This document shows, piece by piece, positions 23,961 through 32,608 of a stretch of 64,000 nucleotides of DNA. The DNA comes from Butyrivibrio proteoclasticus B316. GTDB lineage: Bacteria; Bacillota; Clostridia; Lachnospirales; Lachnospiraceae. The stretch lies in assembly GCF_000145035.1 (NCBI RefSeq), contig NC_014387.1, forward strand, positions 588,441 to 652,440. Direction: 5' to 3'. Made by a program: the position numbers and the translations under genes. Numbering within the stretch: position 1 is the stretch's first letter; each line of letters begins with the position of its first letter. The notes beneath the pieces were generated by a model. It worked only from the letters and a program-made list of their open reading frames with translations, was not told the DNA's origin and did not search any database.

Positions 23961-25634
23961 ATGTCACTTATGGCGAACCTTTATGTAGGCCAATCCGGAC
24001 TGCAGACATCACAAAATGCCCTTAATACAACGGCACATAATATGGCGAATGTTGATACTGAAGGCTACACAAGGCAGCAGGTGTCACAGGGAACCAGAGC
24101 TTATCAGACTCTTGAGAGGCGTTATGACACCATTGCTCCCAAGCAGATTGGAACAGGCGTTAACTACAATCACTGTAAGCAGGTCAGAAGCGAATTTCTC
24201 GATCTTTCCTATAGACAGGAAAAAGGGAGATACGCTTTTTATGATGTTTCTACCAAAGCACTTGAAGAGATTGAAGATCAGCTTCAGGAAATGAACGGAA
24301 CAGAGTTTGCTGATTCGCTTAACAATTTGTGGGTATCTGTGCAGGAGCTGGCCAAGGATCCTTGCTCAGCAGTTAACCAGAGTGCCATGGTGACACGTGC
24401 AAATGAATTCCTTACAAGAGCCAAGAGCGTATATAACGGCCTTGTATCTTATCAGGAAAATCTAGATTCTACAGTATCTGTAATGGTAAAAGAGATTAAC
24501 GATATCGGCGACAGAATTCGTAAGATCAATGAAGATATCGTTTATATAGAGTCAGGCAAGCAGGAAAAAGCTAATGACCTAAGAGATGAGAGAAATGGCC
24601 TGTTAGACAAGCTTGGAGAATACGGAAAGATTGAATATCACGAAGATATATTTGGAAATGTTTCAGTTCTTTTTGAAGGATCTTCATTTGTAACTACAGA
24701 CCACGTCAATCACATAGGACTTATCACAACTGAACATGTTGAGCCGCCGGAGAGCCCTGTAGGATATGCAACTCCTTACTGGGAGTACGCAGCCAAGACA
24801 GAAGTTGATGCGGAAGGCAATAAGATCATAACATCAATTGCAGGCGGACACTTATATAACCTTCAGACAACAATCTCAACTACAACCAATACTGATATCG
24901 GTAAGCTCAAAGCAGTTCTTTTGGCAAGAGGTGATCACAACGCAACTTACCACGATATCGTTGAGGATGAGAATTACTATAACAGCAATATAGCCCAGTC
25001 AGTAATAATGAACGTTCAGGCTGAGTTCGACCAGATGATACATGCGATCATGACCAAGATCAACGAAGTTATGATAAATGCAGAATCCAACCCGGCGACA
25101 CTTGATAAGACGGTAGGCTTCCCTGCTGATTTTGCTCTTTTTGTGGAAGCCAATCCTACGGATCAGCTGACCTATGAAATAAGCGAGGATAAGCCTGCAG
25201 GATCGATCAATACTGGCTTTACCATCATGAACACTCAGGTTAATCCTAAACTCATTCAGGATCCTACTCTTTTCACCTTCAGGATGATTGACGGCGGCGA
25301 AGACACAGCTACTATGACCGCGTTAAAAGAGGCATTTACAAAAGAAGAGTACATATTAAATCCAAACGTTTCAACAAGAAACAGCTTCGTAACTTATTAT
25401 AACAGCCTTGTTTCACAGGTCGCCAACTCAGGAGATGTGTATAAATCAATCTCACAGGCACAGGAAGAAACAGTTTCAGCGGTTTCTTCAGGAAGAGAGC
25501 AGATCGTTGGAGTATCAAGTGATGAAGAGCTCGAGTTTATGATCATGTTCCAGAATGCTTATAACGCATCAAGTAGATATATCAACGTTGTCAGCGAAAT
25601 GCTCGAGCACCTCGTAAGCACACTTGGATCATGA
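23961..25634 (+). CDS. flgK: Hook-filament junction protein FlgK, first copy
   Basis: 557 residues. FlgK (HAP1) forms the ring joining hook to filament. The N-terminal D0 signature GQSGLQTSQNALNTTAHNMANVDTEGY begins near residue 8, here given only in part: SQNALNTTAHNMANV. The C-terminal D0 helix ends FQNAYNASSRYINVVSEML. The middle D2/D3 portion (about 210-440) is species-specific. AAGGAGAA is well placed before the ATG. Only 323 bases separate it from a second, diverged flgK; either copy could be the functional HAP1. Confidence 0.93.
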   Translation: MSLMANLYVGQSGLQTSQNALNTTAHNMANVDTEGYTRQQVSQGTRAYQTLERRYDTIAPKQIGTGVNYNHCKQVRSEFLDLSYRQEKGRYAFYDVSTKALEEIEDQLQEMNGTEFADSLNNLWVSVQELAKDPCSAVNQSAMVTRANEFLTRAKSVYNGLVSYQENLDSTVSVMVKEINDIGDRIRKINEDIVYIESGKQEKANDLRDERNGLLDKLGEYGKIEYHEDIFGNVSVLFEGSSFVTTDHVNHIGLITTEHVEPPESPVGYATPYWEYAAKTEVDAEGNKIITSIAGGHLYNLQTTISTTTNTDIGKLKAVLLARGDHNATYHDIVEDENYYNSNIAQSVIMNVQAEFDQMIHAIMTKINEVMINAESNPATLDKTVGFPADFALFVEANPTDQLTYEISEDKPAGSINTGFTIMNTQVNPKLIQDPTLFTFRMIDGGEDTATMTALKEAFTKEEYILNPNVSTRNSFVTYYNSLVSQVANSGDVYKSISQAQEETVSAVSSGREQIVGVSSDEELEFMIMFQNAYNASSRYINVVSEMLEHLVSTLGS

Positions 25635-25667
25635 TAACTGCATACTATTGTTTTACGAGTTTATGTC

Positions 25668-25769
25668 AATATGTGTAGGTCAGTGCTCGTAGCACTAAAC
25701 ATTTCAGTGAGCCTGCAAAGGGCAGTCTCACTTCCATAGTGCTAAAATCGCTCTGACTCTACACATATT
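25668..25769 (+). other. Long nested hairpin between the two flgK genes
   Basis: A 102-base segment folds end to end. The outer stem AATATGTGTAG pairs with CTACACATATT (11 bp), then GTCAG with CTGAC, TAGCACTA with TAGTGCTA (8 bp), AGTGAG with CTCACT (6 bp) and CTGC with GCAG at the tip: 34 exact pairs separated by small internal loops. There is no T-run after it. It could be a stable RNA element, a processing site, or a small MITE-like inverted-repeat insertion. Confidence 0.75.
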
Positions 25770-25832
25770 CTTACATAACCCCAAGGCTAGTTCTTTAAAT
25801 GCCGAATTCAAGATGAAATTAGAGCATCCTAC

Positions 25833-25859
25833 TAAGAATATTAGTGCAATTGCCGATAT
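25833..25859 (+). promoter_or_regulatory. Sigma-28 promoter of the second flgK
   Basis: TAAG (25833-25836), 15 bases, then a perfect GCCGATAT (25852-25859). It gives the second flgK and flgL their own late-flagellar transcript, starting near 25867. Confidence 0.75.
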
Positions 25860-25879
25860 ATTCTATGAGAAGTAGTACA

Positions 25880-25929
25880 GAAAATGCGTAAGCACAGTGA
25901 GAGCTGTGATATCACACATATGCATTTTC
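25880..25929 (+). other. Stem-loop in the leader of the second flgK
   Basis: GAAAATGC (25880-25887) pairs with GCATTTTC (25922-25929); inside, CACAG...CTGTG forms a 5-bp hairpin. It ends 15 bases before the AAGGAG ribosome site, so it could control access to it. Confidence 0.5.
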
Positions 25930-25957
25930 GTCCTGCACACATATAAGGAGAACCGCA

Positions 25958-27805
25958 ATGACATCTCAATTCTTCGGATTAAATATCGCAGCATCAGGAC
26001 TTAGAGCATCTAACGCATCCCTGAACACAACTGCAAATAACATAGCAAATGCCAACACAGATGGCTACAGCCGCCAGAAAGTCACACAGGCTGCAAGCAA
26101 CGCACTAAGGGTATTTGCTACATACGGCTGTGCAGGAGCAGGTGTTGATACCCTTGCTATCGACAGAGTAAGAGACAGCTTCTACGATGTTAAGTTCAGA
26201 AACAATGAGCAGCTCCTTGGAAATGCATCGCAGAAGAACTACTACAATCAGCTTGTGGAAAAGTATCTGGATGACGATGGAAATTCCGGTTTCTCAACTC
26301 TTTTTAACAAGATGGAAGCATCCCTTGAGTCAGTAATGACGGCAGCAGGAACTACAGAGACCAAGTCAACATATATATCACAGCTTAAGTCAGTCACAGA
26401 GTATTTTAACAACGTATATAACAATCTTCAGAATGAGCAGGCAGACATAAATGCAGAGATTAAGCTCTGCGCAGACAGGATCAGCTCGATAGCCCAGGAA
26501 ATTGCCAGCGTCAACAAGCAGATCAATGTCATCGAAATGACAGGCGCCAAGGCAAATGAACTAAGAGATAAAAGAGATACCATGGTGGATGAACTCTCCA
26601 AGATGGTTTCGATAGAAACAAAGGAAACACCTGTAATTGATGAAAACAATCCGTCAAGAGTAACAGGTGCAACAAGATATCAGATCTGGATCGCAGGTTC
26701 CTACGAACTTGTTGATACCTATGATTTCAGGAAAATGATCTGCGTAGCAAGAGATGAAGATGGCAGTACAGACCAGAACGATATTCAGGGCCTCTTTGAT
26801 ATCAAGTGGGGCTACGGAAGCTACAAGGATGGCGACAATGTTAATGAGCTTTCTGATTTTACACTTGATTCTCAGCTCATAGGCGGCGAACTACAGGGAC
26901 TCCTTGCTATGAGAGATGGCAATAACGGCCAGTACTTCCATGGAAAGAGTGCAAACGCAGAGTGGGTAGGCGACCAGATGGTTGTCACGGTTGAGGTCGA
27001 TGCCACCTACCTTAAGGACATGACCAAGTGCACAATTCCTAAGGAAGGAAACATCCACATTGGCCCCAAGGATTACAAGTACGACAGCTGGACCTATAAC
27101 GGAGATTCAACCTACACATTTGTTATAGATAAAGAAACACTTACATCTGTTCCCGATGTTGGCAGAGGCGTTCAGATCGGTTATGCCAACAGCTATCAGG
27201 GAATTCCATATTACATGGCTCAGATGAATGAATGGCTTCGCCAGTTTTCAGATGCGACAAACGAGATCATGGTAAACGGTTACACTTCAGATTCCCTTGA
27301 AGGAATCAATATCCTCACAGGAACCATGGATACCAACTCACTAGCCCAGTACAGCTACGAGCAGCTCACAACTCTTTCTGAGAACAAAGGCTATTACTTC
27401 CTGACCGGAGGTAACTTCGCCGTAAATGCAGTTCTTCTCGATAATGCCGACAGACTTGCAACCAAGGCAGATGTTACAGAGGGCGAATCAGAGTTCATGA
27501 ATCTCAAGAAGTTAAAAGAGATGTTTGATACCAAGAAGATATTCAGAGGCGCAACATCAGGCGAGTTCCTCACCAAGGTTCTGGCAGATGTGGCACTTAA
27601 TAAGAGTAACTCCAATACTCTTGAAGAAACCTATAAATCTCTTGAGAATACTATCGACAATCAGAGACTTTCAGACTCAGGAGTTGATGAAGACGAGGAA
27701 GCTTCAAACCTTGTTAAGTACCAGAATGCTTACGCTCTTTCTTCCAAAATGATACAGACACTCTCAGAAATCTACGACAGACTCATTCTCCAGACCGGAG
27801 TATAA
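25958..27805 (+). CDS. flgK: Hook-filament junction protein FlgK, second copy
   Basis: 615 residues. The N-terminal D0 motif is clear (GLRASNASLNTTANNIANAN, near residue 14), and so is the C-terminal one (KYQNAYALSSKMIQTLSEIY, near 588). Compared with the copy at 23961 it is longer, with a different middle region, so the duplication is old. A sigma-28-like promoter and a leader hairpin precede it, and flgL follows 13 bases after its stop. The two proteins may form separate rings, be used under different conditions, or one may have taken on a new role. Confidence 0.9.
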   Translation: MTSQFFGLNIAASGLRASNASLNTTANNIANANTDGYSRQKVTQAASNALRVFATYGCAGAGVDTLAIDRVRDSFYDVKFRNNEQLLGNASQKNYYNQLVEKYLDDDGNSGFSTLFNKMEASLESVMTAAGTTETKSTYISQLKSVTEYFNNVYNNLQNEQADINAEIKLCADRISSIAQEIASVNKQINVIEMTGAKANELRDKRDTMVDELSKMVSIETKETPVIDENNPSRVTGATRYQIWIAGSYELVDTYDFRKMICVARDEDGSTDQNDIQGLFDIKWGYGSYKDGDNVNELSDFTLDSQLIGGELQGLLAMRDGNNGQYFHGKSANAEWVGDQMVVTVEVDATYLKDMTKCTIPKEGNIHIGPKDYKYDSWTYNGDSTYTFVIDKETLTSVPDVGRGVQIGYANSYQGIPYYMAQMNEWLRQFSDATNEIMVNGYTSDSLEGINILTGTMDTNSLAQYSYEQLTTLSENKGYYFLTGGNFAVNAVLLDNADRLATKADVTEGESEFMNLKKLKEMFDTKKIFRGATSGEFLTKVLADVALNKSNSNTLEETYKSLENTIDNQRLSDSGVDEDEEASNLVKYQNAYALSSKMIQTLSEIYDRLILQTGV

Positions 27806-27818
27806 CGGAGGTTCTTTT

Positions 27819-29930
27819 ATGCGCATTACCAACAAGATCATGCAGAACAATTCACTGTATAACATCAATAATAACAAGATCACTGAGGATCAGCTCAACA
27901 CCATGATGTCCACGGGAAAAAAGCTGACAAGACCTTCTGATGATCCTGTCATTGCCATAAGAGCTCTGAGACTTCGTAGTAATGTGACTCAGCTCTCTCA
28001 GTACTATGAGAAAAATGCCAAGGATGCTGAGAGCTGGCTGAATGTTACAGCGGATGCTCTTTCTACTATCACAGCAGTTCTGACAGACAGTGTCAAGCAG
28101 GCTACCAAGGGCTCCAGAATGGACCTGACACTTGATGACCTTGACACAATAATCACACAGATGGATGCTCTGGCAAAAGAGTATTATTCTACAGGAAATG
28201 TTGATTACGCAGGAAGATATGTCTTTACCGGCTACAGAACAGATACAGCCCTCACCTTTGATAAGACCACAACTGCAGATTATACAGATATCAATGATGA
28301 GTTTAATGCTTCTATAATCAGCGATTCTAAGAGAATTCTTGGAAAATACAAGCTGGATTCAGCAACAGTTCTTGATAAGACAGAGGCCGATGCAGTCCTT
28401 GAGAACAGCATTGTAGAGAGAACTGTAGGAAGAATCCGCTTATCTTATGATAACCTCAATTACATTGAACCCAATAATGCTAATGGCATAACCAACGAGG
28501 CAATGCTCAAGTACAGAGAAAACCTTGTTCAGCCTGCAACCAGCAGCGTCAGCAGCACAACTGATGTTATAAATGTCACATTTAAAACAGTTGACGGAGT
28601 AACCAGAACAGCAACTATTCCTATCAATGATGACGGTCAGTACAAGATCACCAATGAAGAGGATGGCGTGTCCTACACAGCAACAACAGAGCTTGATGGC
28701 TCATATATGGTAACTGTAAGGGATATATCAGGAAATATCATGGGCAAGATCCCTGTCAGCAAAGATGGTGTTATGGGAGATCTTGATCCTACACTTAGCA
28801 TTCAGTCAGGAGATACCAGCATAGAGACCAAGCAGGTTTCAACTCTTACATATACAGATGATTCCAACAAAACTGTCAGCATGAGACTTCCTCTTTTACC
28901 GGCAATTGGTCAGACCTATGAGATCGAGCTTGATAAAGAAGGCTTTGTTGCAACAGTTAACAGTGATGGAACCTACACTGTCAGGAACACCAGAAATACT
29001 CAGAATACTGATGGCTCTTACAGCAATGAAGTTATAAATGTTACAGCAAACGGAAGTGTGAATTCTTCCTATAAAGAGACGACAATTGCTATAACAAGCG
29101 AAGATGACAACATTATTTACGCAACCAGCAAAGAAGCTGACATCGACGCGGCCTATGAGAAACTCCATAACGGAGAAGTAATGGCGGTTTTAAATGCAGC
29201 CACCGGCGAAATTCTCTTAAATGATAAGTTAAAAGACAAGCTTTCAACTCTTCCGGATCTTATAAATGCCAAGTCAATTGACGTCGTGTATGACAAGAAG
29301 GAATGGGTTTCAGGCGACATTCGCCCTGAGAATCTCTTTAACTGCACCTATACCGATGCCAATGGTAAGAACATCCTCTACAACAGAGGAAGCGCCGGAC
29401 ACGATATAGCCTATGATGTAGGTTTTGCTCAGTCAGTTGTAGTAAATACTACAGCAAGCGAAGTCTTCACAACAAGTGTTAAAAGAGATGTCCAGGACCT
29501 CTCCAAGATGCTGAGCGAACTTAAGCAGATCGACGGAACAATCAAAACTCTCAAGGAAAAGCTTGGTGTTGCCACAAGTGATGAACAGAAATCTGTTATT
29601 AACGCAGAAATAGATTCTGCAAGAAAAGCCTACAATTATCTCAGAAATGAGATGCAGAAGGAATTTGAGCACAAGATAACATCAAACCAGAAATCACTTG
29701 ATGTTGCTAATATAGCTGTCACAAACAACGGAACCAGATCAAAGAGACTAGACCTTATTAACCAGAGACTCATGAACCAGACAACTACCTTCAAAACCCT
29801 CCAGTCTGAGAATGAGGACATTGATCTTGCAGAGACTGCAACCCAGCTCACAACAGCTCAGGTTACCTATGAGGCGAGCCTTATGGCAACCGGTAAGATT
29901 AGTCAGAGTTCTCTTATAAACTTCATATGA
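27819..29930 (+). CDS. flgL: Hook-filament junction protein FlgL with a large central insertion
   Basis: 703 residues, more than twice the usual 290-320. FlgL (HAP3) is the second junction ring under the filament. Residues 1-150 are a normal flagellin-like N-terminus (MRITNKIMQNN, LTRPSDDP near 43) and about 560-703 a normal C-terminus (NQKSLDVANIAVTNNGTRSK, TYEASLMATGKISQSSLINF). Between them lie roughly 400 residues of Thr/Asp/Val-rich sequence with repeated strands such as ISGNIMGKIPVSKDG and DGSYSNEVINV, which suggests stacked beta-domains exposed on the surface. It is the last gene of the flgM-flgL run. Confidence 0.88.
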   Translation: MRITNKIMQNNSLYNINNNKITEDQLNTMMSTGKKLTRPSDDPVIAIRALRLRSNVTQLSQYYEKNAKDAESWLNVTADALSTITAVLTDSVKQATKGSRMDLTLDDLDTIITQMDALAKEYYSTGNVDYAGRYVFTGYRTDTALTFDKTTTADYTDINDEFNASIISDSKRILGKYKLDSATVLDKTEADAVLENSIVERTVGRIRLSYDNLNYIEPNNANGITNEAMLKYRENLVQPATSSVSSTTDVINVTFKTVDGVTRTATIPINDDGQYKITNEEDGVSYTATTELDGSYMVTVRDISGNIMGKIPVSKDGVMGDLDPTLSIQSGDTSIETKQVSTLTYTDDSNKTVSMRLPLLPAIGQTYEIELDKEGFVATVNSDGTYTVRNTRNTQNTDGSYSNEVINVTANGSVNSSYKETTIAITSEDDNIIYATSKEADIDAAYEKLHNGEVMAVLNAATGEILLNDKLKDKLSTLPDLINAKSIDVVYDKKEWVSGDIRPENLFNCTYTDANGKNILYNRGSAGHDIAYDVGFAQSVVVNTTASEVFTTSVKRDVQDLSKMLSELKQIDGTIKTLKEKLGVATSDEQKSVINAEIDSARKAYNYLRNEMQKEFEHKITSNQKSLDVANIAVTNNGTRSKRLDLINQRLMNQTTTFKTLQSENEDIDLAETATQLTTAQVTYEASLMATGKISQSSLINFI

Positions 29931-29946
29931 TATAGATTTGAAAAGG

Positions 29947-29981
29947 CATGCATAAGATTTGTTTTCACATTCTTATGCATG
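29947..29981 (+). other. Hairpin after flgL
   Basis: CATGCATAAGA (29947-29957) pairs perfectly with TCTTATGCATG (29971-29981) around a 13-nt loop. No T-run follows, so it may be a weak terminator or a stabilising 3' structure. Confidence 0.55.
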
Positions 29982-29995
29982 ACCTTGTAATGTTA

Positions 29996-30023
29996 TAAAG
30001 TTTTAATAGATATATGTCGAAAT
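29996..30023 (+). promoter_or_regulatory. Possible sigma-28-like promoter of fliW
   Basis: TAAAGTTT (29996-30003) gives a full -35 match; GTCGAAAT (30016-30023) matches GCCGATAT at 6 of 8 positions. A TATAAT at 30030 offers an alternative sigma-A -10 box. Confidence 0.4.
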
Positions 30024-30077
30024 AACGTATATAATTAATTTGTAATGGGTATCATTATCGATGATGGAGGTTTAGCA

Positions 30078-30536
30078 ATGAAGTTAACAACTAGAATCTT
30101 TGGCGAAGTTGAAATTGATGATAGCAAGATTATTTCTTTTCCTAACGGCATAATCGGATTTCCGGACCTCAAGAAATTCACCCTTATGTTTGATGAGGAA
30201 AAGGGAACAGATACGATCAAGTGGCTGCAGTCAATCGACGAGCCAAGTTTTGCGATGCCTGTAATGGACCCACTTATTGTGTGCCCTGACTACAAGCCTG
30301 AAGTTGATGTCAGCATCACACAGGAAATCGGTGATCTGCAGAATGATGACCTCCTGGTTCTTGTAACTGTGACTGTTCCTCATGATCTCAAGCAGATGAC
30401 AGTCAACCTCATGGGACCTTTCATTATCAATGTTAAAGAGAAAAAGGCTGCGCAGACAATTATTGATAATGATGACTACCCTGTAAAATTCCCAATCTAT
30501 GAAATTTTGCAGAAGAATAAAGAGGCTAATTCATAA
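30078..30536 (+). CDS. fliW: Flagellar assembly factor FliW
   Basis: 152 residues. FliW binds either cytoplasmic flagellin or CsrA; when flagellin is exported, freed FliW sequesters CsrA and lets flagellin be translated. The start MKLTTRIFGEVEID and the motif IISFPNGIIGFPDLKKF are diagnostic, and PHDLKQMTVNLMGPFIIN is the typical later block. The ATG at 30078 has GGAGG seven bases upstream; an in-frame ATG at 30045 precedes that site and was rejected. csrA follows after 70 bases, the usual pairing. Confidence 0.95.
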   Translation: MKLTTRIFGEVEIDDSKIISFPNGIIGFPDLKKFTLMFDEEKGTDTIKWLQSIDEPSFAMPVMDPLIVCPDYKPEVDVSITQEIGDLQNDDLLVLVTVTVPHDLKQMTVNLMGPFIINVKEKKAAQTIIDNDDYPVKFPIYEILQKNKEANS

Positions 30537-30606
30537 TATAGTTATACCATTTTGTGTTTATTTGTATTATGATTAATAGTAGTTTAACCATGGAGGGAGA
30601 GGACAT

Positions 30607-30825
30607 ATGTTAGCATTATCTAGAAAAAAGAACGAGGCAATTGTAATTAACAACAACATCGAGATAACCGTTCTGGATATTAGGGGGGATCAGATTAAAC
30701 TTGGAATCGCTGCACCTAAGGAGATTCCAATCTACAGGAAAGAAGTTTATATTCAGATTCAAAATGAAAATAAGCAGGCAACAGTGGATGTTTCCGGAAT
30801 CGAAGAACTCAAGAAGCTGTTGTGA
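30607..30825 (+). CDS. csrA: Translational regulator CsrA
   Basis: 72 residues. CsrA dimers bind GGA motifs in messenger leaders and block or stabilise translation. The signature MLALSRKKNEAIVINNNIEI begins the protein; IKLGIAAPKEIPIYRKEVY follows near residue 36 with the conserved RKE (RNA-binding arginine). A strong GGAGGGAGAGG precedes the ATG. In Bacillus the main target is the flagellin leader, and the second flagellin leader here carries matching sites. A terminator follows. Confidence 0.96.
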   Translation: MLALSRKKNEAIVINNNIEITVLDIRGDQIKLGIAAPKEIPIYRKEVYIQIQNENKQATVDVSGIEELKKLL

Positions 30826-30846
30826 TATATTTAATCTTGATACTTG

Positions 30847-30877
30847 GTGCAGGTGCTGTTTTGGCACCTGCATTTTT
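30847..30877 (+). terminator. Terminator after csrA
   Basis: GCAGGTGC (30849-30856) pairs with GCACCTGC (30864-30871), 7-nt loop, then ATTTTT. Confidence 0.9.
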
Positions 30878-30907
30878 CGTAATAGCATGCATAGGAGTTG
30901 AAGATAT

Positions 30908-32119
30908 ATGCATATTCTGTATTATGACTGGGATGAATTTAATGGTGAAGACTGCAGAGATGCTATGACACGGCTCGGGCATCAGGTCGATATGATCAAG
31001 GTCACTATGAATGGCTATGACCTTACTCCTGAAATTGAGAGAGCTTTTGCAGAAAAACTTGGGATAGGAGAAGGACAGGTAGCTTTAGATGGAAGTGCAA
31101 GTAATTGCAGATACGACATGATTTTTTCCTTTGACTTTTTCCCTAATATTTCTGAAATCTGCCAAAAGTATGGAATTCCATACGTTTCATGGGTATTTGA
31201 CTGTCCTCATTACACCCTTGATTCACATGTGACCAGTAATCCAATGAACCGCATATATCTTTTTGATAAGATTCTCTATGATCAGATGATGTCAAAAAGT
31301 ACTTCGAAAACTTTCAGATATTCACCACTGGCTGTTAACGCTGAGAGATTATCGAAGTTATGCCAGGACATGGATGCTGAGTCTGGTGGCAGGATCGTCT
31401 ATCAGCACGATGTATGTTTCCTTGGAAGTTTGTATGATAATGAATACAATTTCTACGATCAGGTCAAATATCTGCCCCCATATCTTAAGGGCTATGTAGA
31501 TGCAGTGATTGCAGCACAGGAGCGAGTTTTTGGAGCAGATTTTTTTACCATGGATTCTATTTTTTCTGATGATCACGTAAGGCAGCTGAGGGAATTTATA
31601 AAGTTTGAAGAAACCGGTAAATATGAGATAAATTATGACAATGTTATTCGTGATATTTTGAGGAAAAAAGTAACTGTTAATGAGCGTCATCATATCTTAG
31701 AGCAGATGGGAAAGCGCTTTGACACAGTTTTATATACTCACCCCGGGACAAAAGATATTCCGGGAGTCAGCAATTTGGGACGAGCTGATTATACAAATAA
31801 GATGCCGATGGTTTTTAGACGCAGCAAGATTAATCTAAACATTACTCTTAGATCGATCTTGTCAGGAGTACCCCTTAGAGTTGTGGATATTATGGCAGCA
31901 GGAGGATTTCTCATCACTAATTACCAGGAAGAAATTGCAGAGTACTTTGTTGATGGGCAGGATCTGGTTATTGCCTATACGCCTGAAGATATGCTTGATA
32001 AGACTGCATATTATCTTGTCCATGAAGATGAGAGAAAAGAGATTGCTCTAAATGGACAGCGCAAAGTACTGGAAAATTTTGCGTATACGAGGCTATTGCC
32101 TGAGATATTAAAATTATAA
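30908..32119 (+). CDS. CgeB-like glycosyltransferase (DUF3880 plus Glyco_trans_1_2) inside the flagellar block
   Basis: 403 residues, cytoplasmic. The N-terminal half is of the DUF3880 type (MHILYYDWDEFNGEDC; IPYVSWVFDCPHYTL near 92). The C-terminal half has the GT-B family block KINLNITLRSILSGVPLRVVD near 310, followed by IMAAGGFLITNYQ, as in spore coat protein CgeB and its many clostridial relatives. Four more members lie at 38460, 39715, 40881 and 57569. Its position between csrA and flaG suggests a core step in flagellin glycosylation, perhaps addition of the first sugar; the donor sugar is unknown. It follows the csrA terminator by 30 bases, so it may have its own promoter or depend on read-through. 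Confidence 0.82.
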   Translation: MHILYYDWDEFNGEDCRDAMTRLGHQVDMIKVTMNGYDLTPEIERAFAEKLGIGEGQVALDGSASNCRYDMIFSFDFFPNISEICQKYGIPYVSWVFDCPHYTLDSHVTSNPMNRIYLFDKILYDQMMSKSTSKTFRYSPLAVNAERLSKLCQDMDAESGGRIVYQHDVCFLGSLYDNEYNFYDQVKYLPPYLKGYVDAVIAAQERVFGADFFTMDSIFSDDHVRQLREFIKFEETGKYEINYDNVIRDILRKKVTVNERHHILEQMGKRFDTVLYTHPGTKDIPGVSNLGRADYTNKMPMVFRRSKINLNITLRSILSGVPLRVVDIMAAGGFLITNYQEEIAEYFVDGQDLVIAYTPEDMLDKTAYYLVHEDERKEIALNGQRKVLENFAYTRLLPEILKL

Positions 32120-32158
32120 GAAGTATGGTATCTTAAACTAGTAAGGAGACAGAGTAAA

Positions 32159-32200
32159 ATGATACTAAAGGATATTGTTAATAGGTGGATAGCAAGGTGA
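32159..32200 (+). CDS. Possible 13-residue leader peptide
   Basis: ATG at 32159, stop at 32198, encoding MILKDIVNRWIAR. AAGGAG lies ten bases upstream, better than the ribosome site of the following gene. Its stop is ten bases before the start at 32211, so translational coupling is possible. With only 13 codons this may be chance. Confidence 0.3.
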   Translation: MILKDIVNRWIAR

Positions 32201-32210
32201 GGGATTTACT

Positions 32211-32510
32211 ATGGATAGTGCAAGATGGAATAAGATGAGTATAAGCGAACAAATATTAAATATTGGAGGCGAGGTTCAAAGAGCTGTAGATAGAAAAGAA
32301 AGACATGAAATGGATCTTGCAAAGAGCTATTTAAATAAAGCACTTGATTGGATAGACTTAACTAAGAATGATCCTAAGAATAAAAATCGAATCGAAGAAA
32401 TTAGTATTGTCGAAGATGAATTAAATGATTACTTCAGTGCAAATAAATATAAGAATAACAAAAATAGCATAATGTCATATTGGAATTCCTTTTTCTCGGC
32501 AATTTTTTGA
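32211..32510 (+). CDS. Small conserved-looking protein of unknown function
   Basis: 99 residues, predicted all-helical and cytoplasmic. The opening ARWNKMSISEQILNIGGEVQ followed by RAVDRKERHE...AKSYLNKALDWIDLT looks like a family I have seen as uncharacterised short proteins in diverse bacteria, but I cannot name it. GTGAGGG lies about seven bases before the ATG. It sits between a CgeB-like glycosyltransferase and the flaG promoter, closed by its own terminator, so a link to flagellar assembly or glycosylation is only positional. The C-terminal 20 residues are Asn/Lys-rich, then hydrophobic. Confidence 0.6.
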   Translation: MDSARWNKMSISEQILNIGGEVQRAVDRKERHEMDLAKSYLNKALDWIDLTKNDPKNKNRIEEISIVEDELNDYFSANKYKNNKNSIMSYWNSFFSAIF

Positions 32511-32533
32511 TATATGAAATGAATTTGTTTTTT

Positions 32534-32568
32534 AAATCCTAAAATTTTTATAAATTTTAGGATTTTTT
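32534..32568 (+). terminator. Terminator after the 99-residue gene
   Basis: AATCCTAAAATTT (32535-32547) pairs perfectly with AAATTTTAGGATT (32552-32564), 4-nt loop, followed by a T-run to 32568. Confidence 0.9.
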
Positions 32569-32581
32569 GTTTCTTGTACTA

Positions 32582-32608
32582 TAAAGAAAATAAGTCTATA
32601 TCCGATAT
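32582..32608 (+). promoter_or_regulatory. Sigma-28 promoter of the flaG-fliD-fliS run
   Basis: TAAA (32582-32585), exactly 15 bases, then TCCGATAT (32601-32608). It lies about 150 bases before flaG. Confidence 0.75.
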
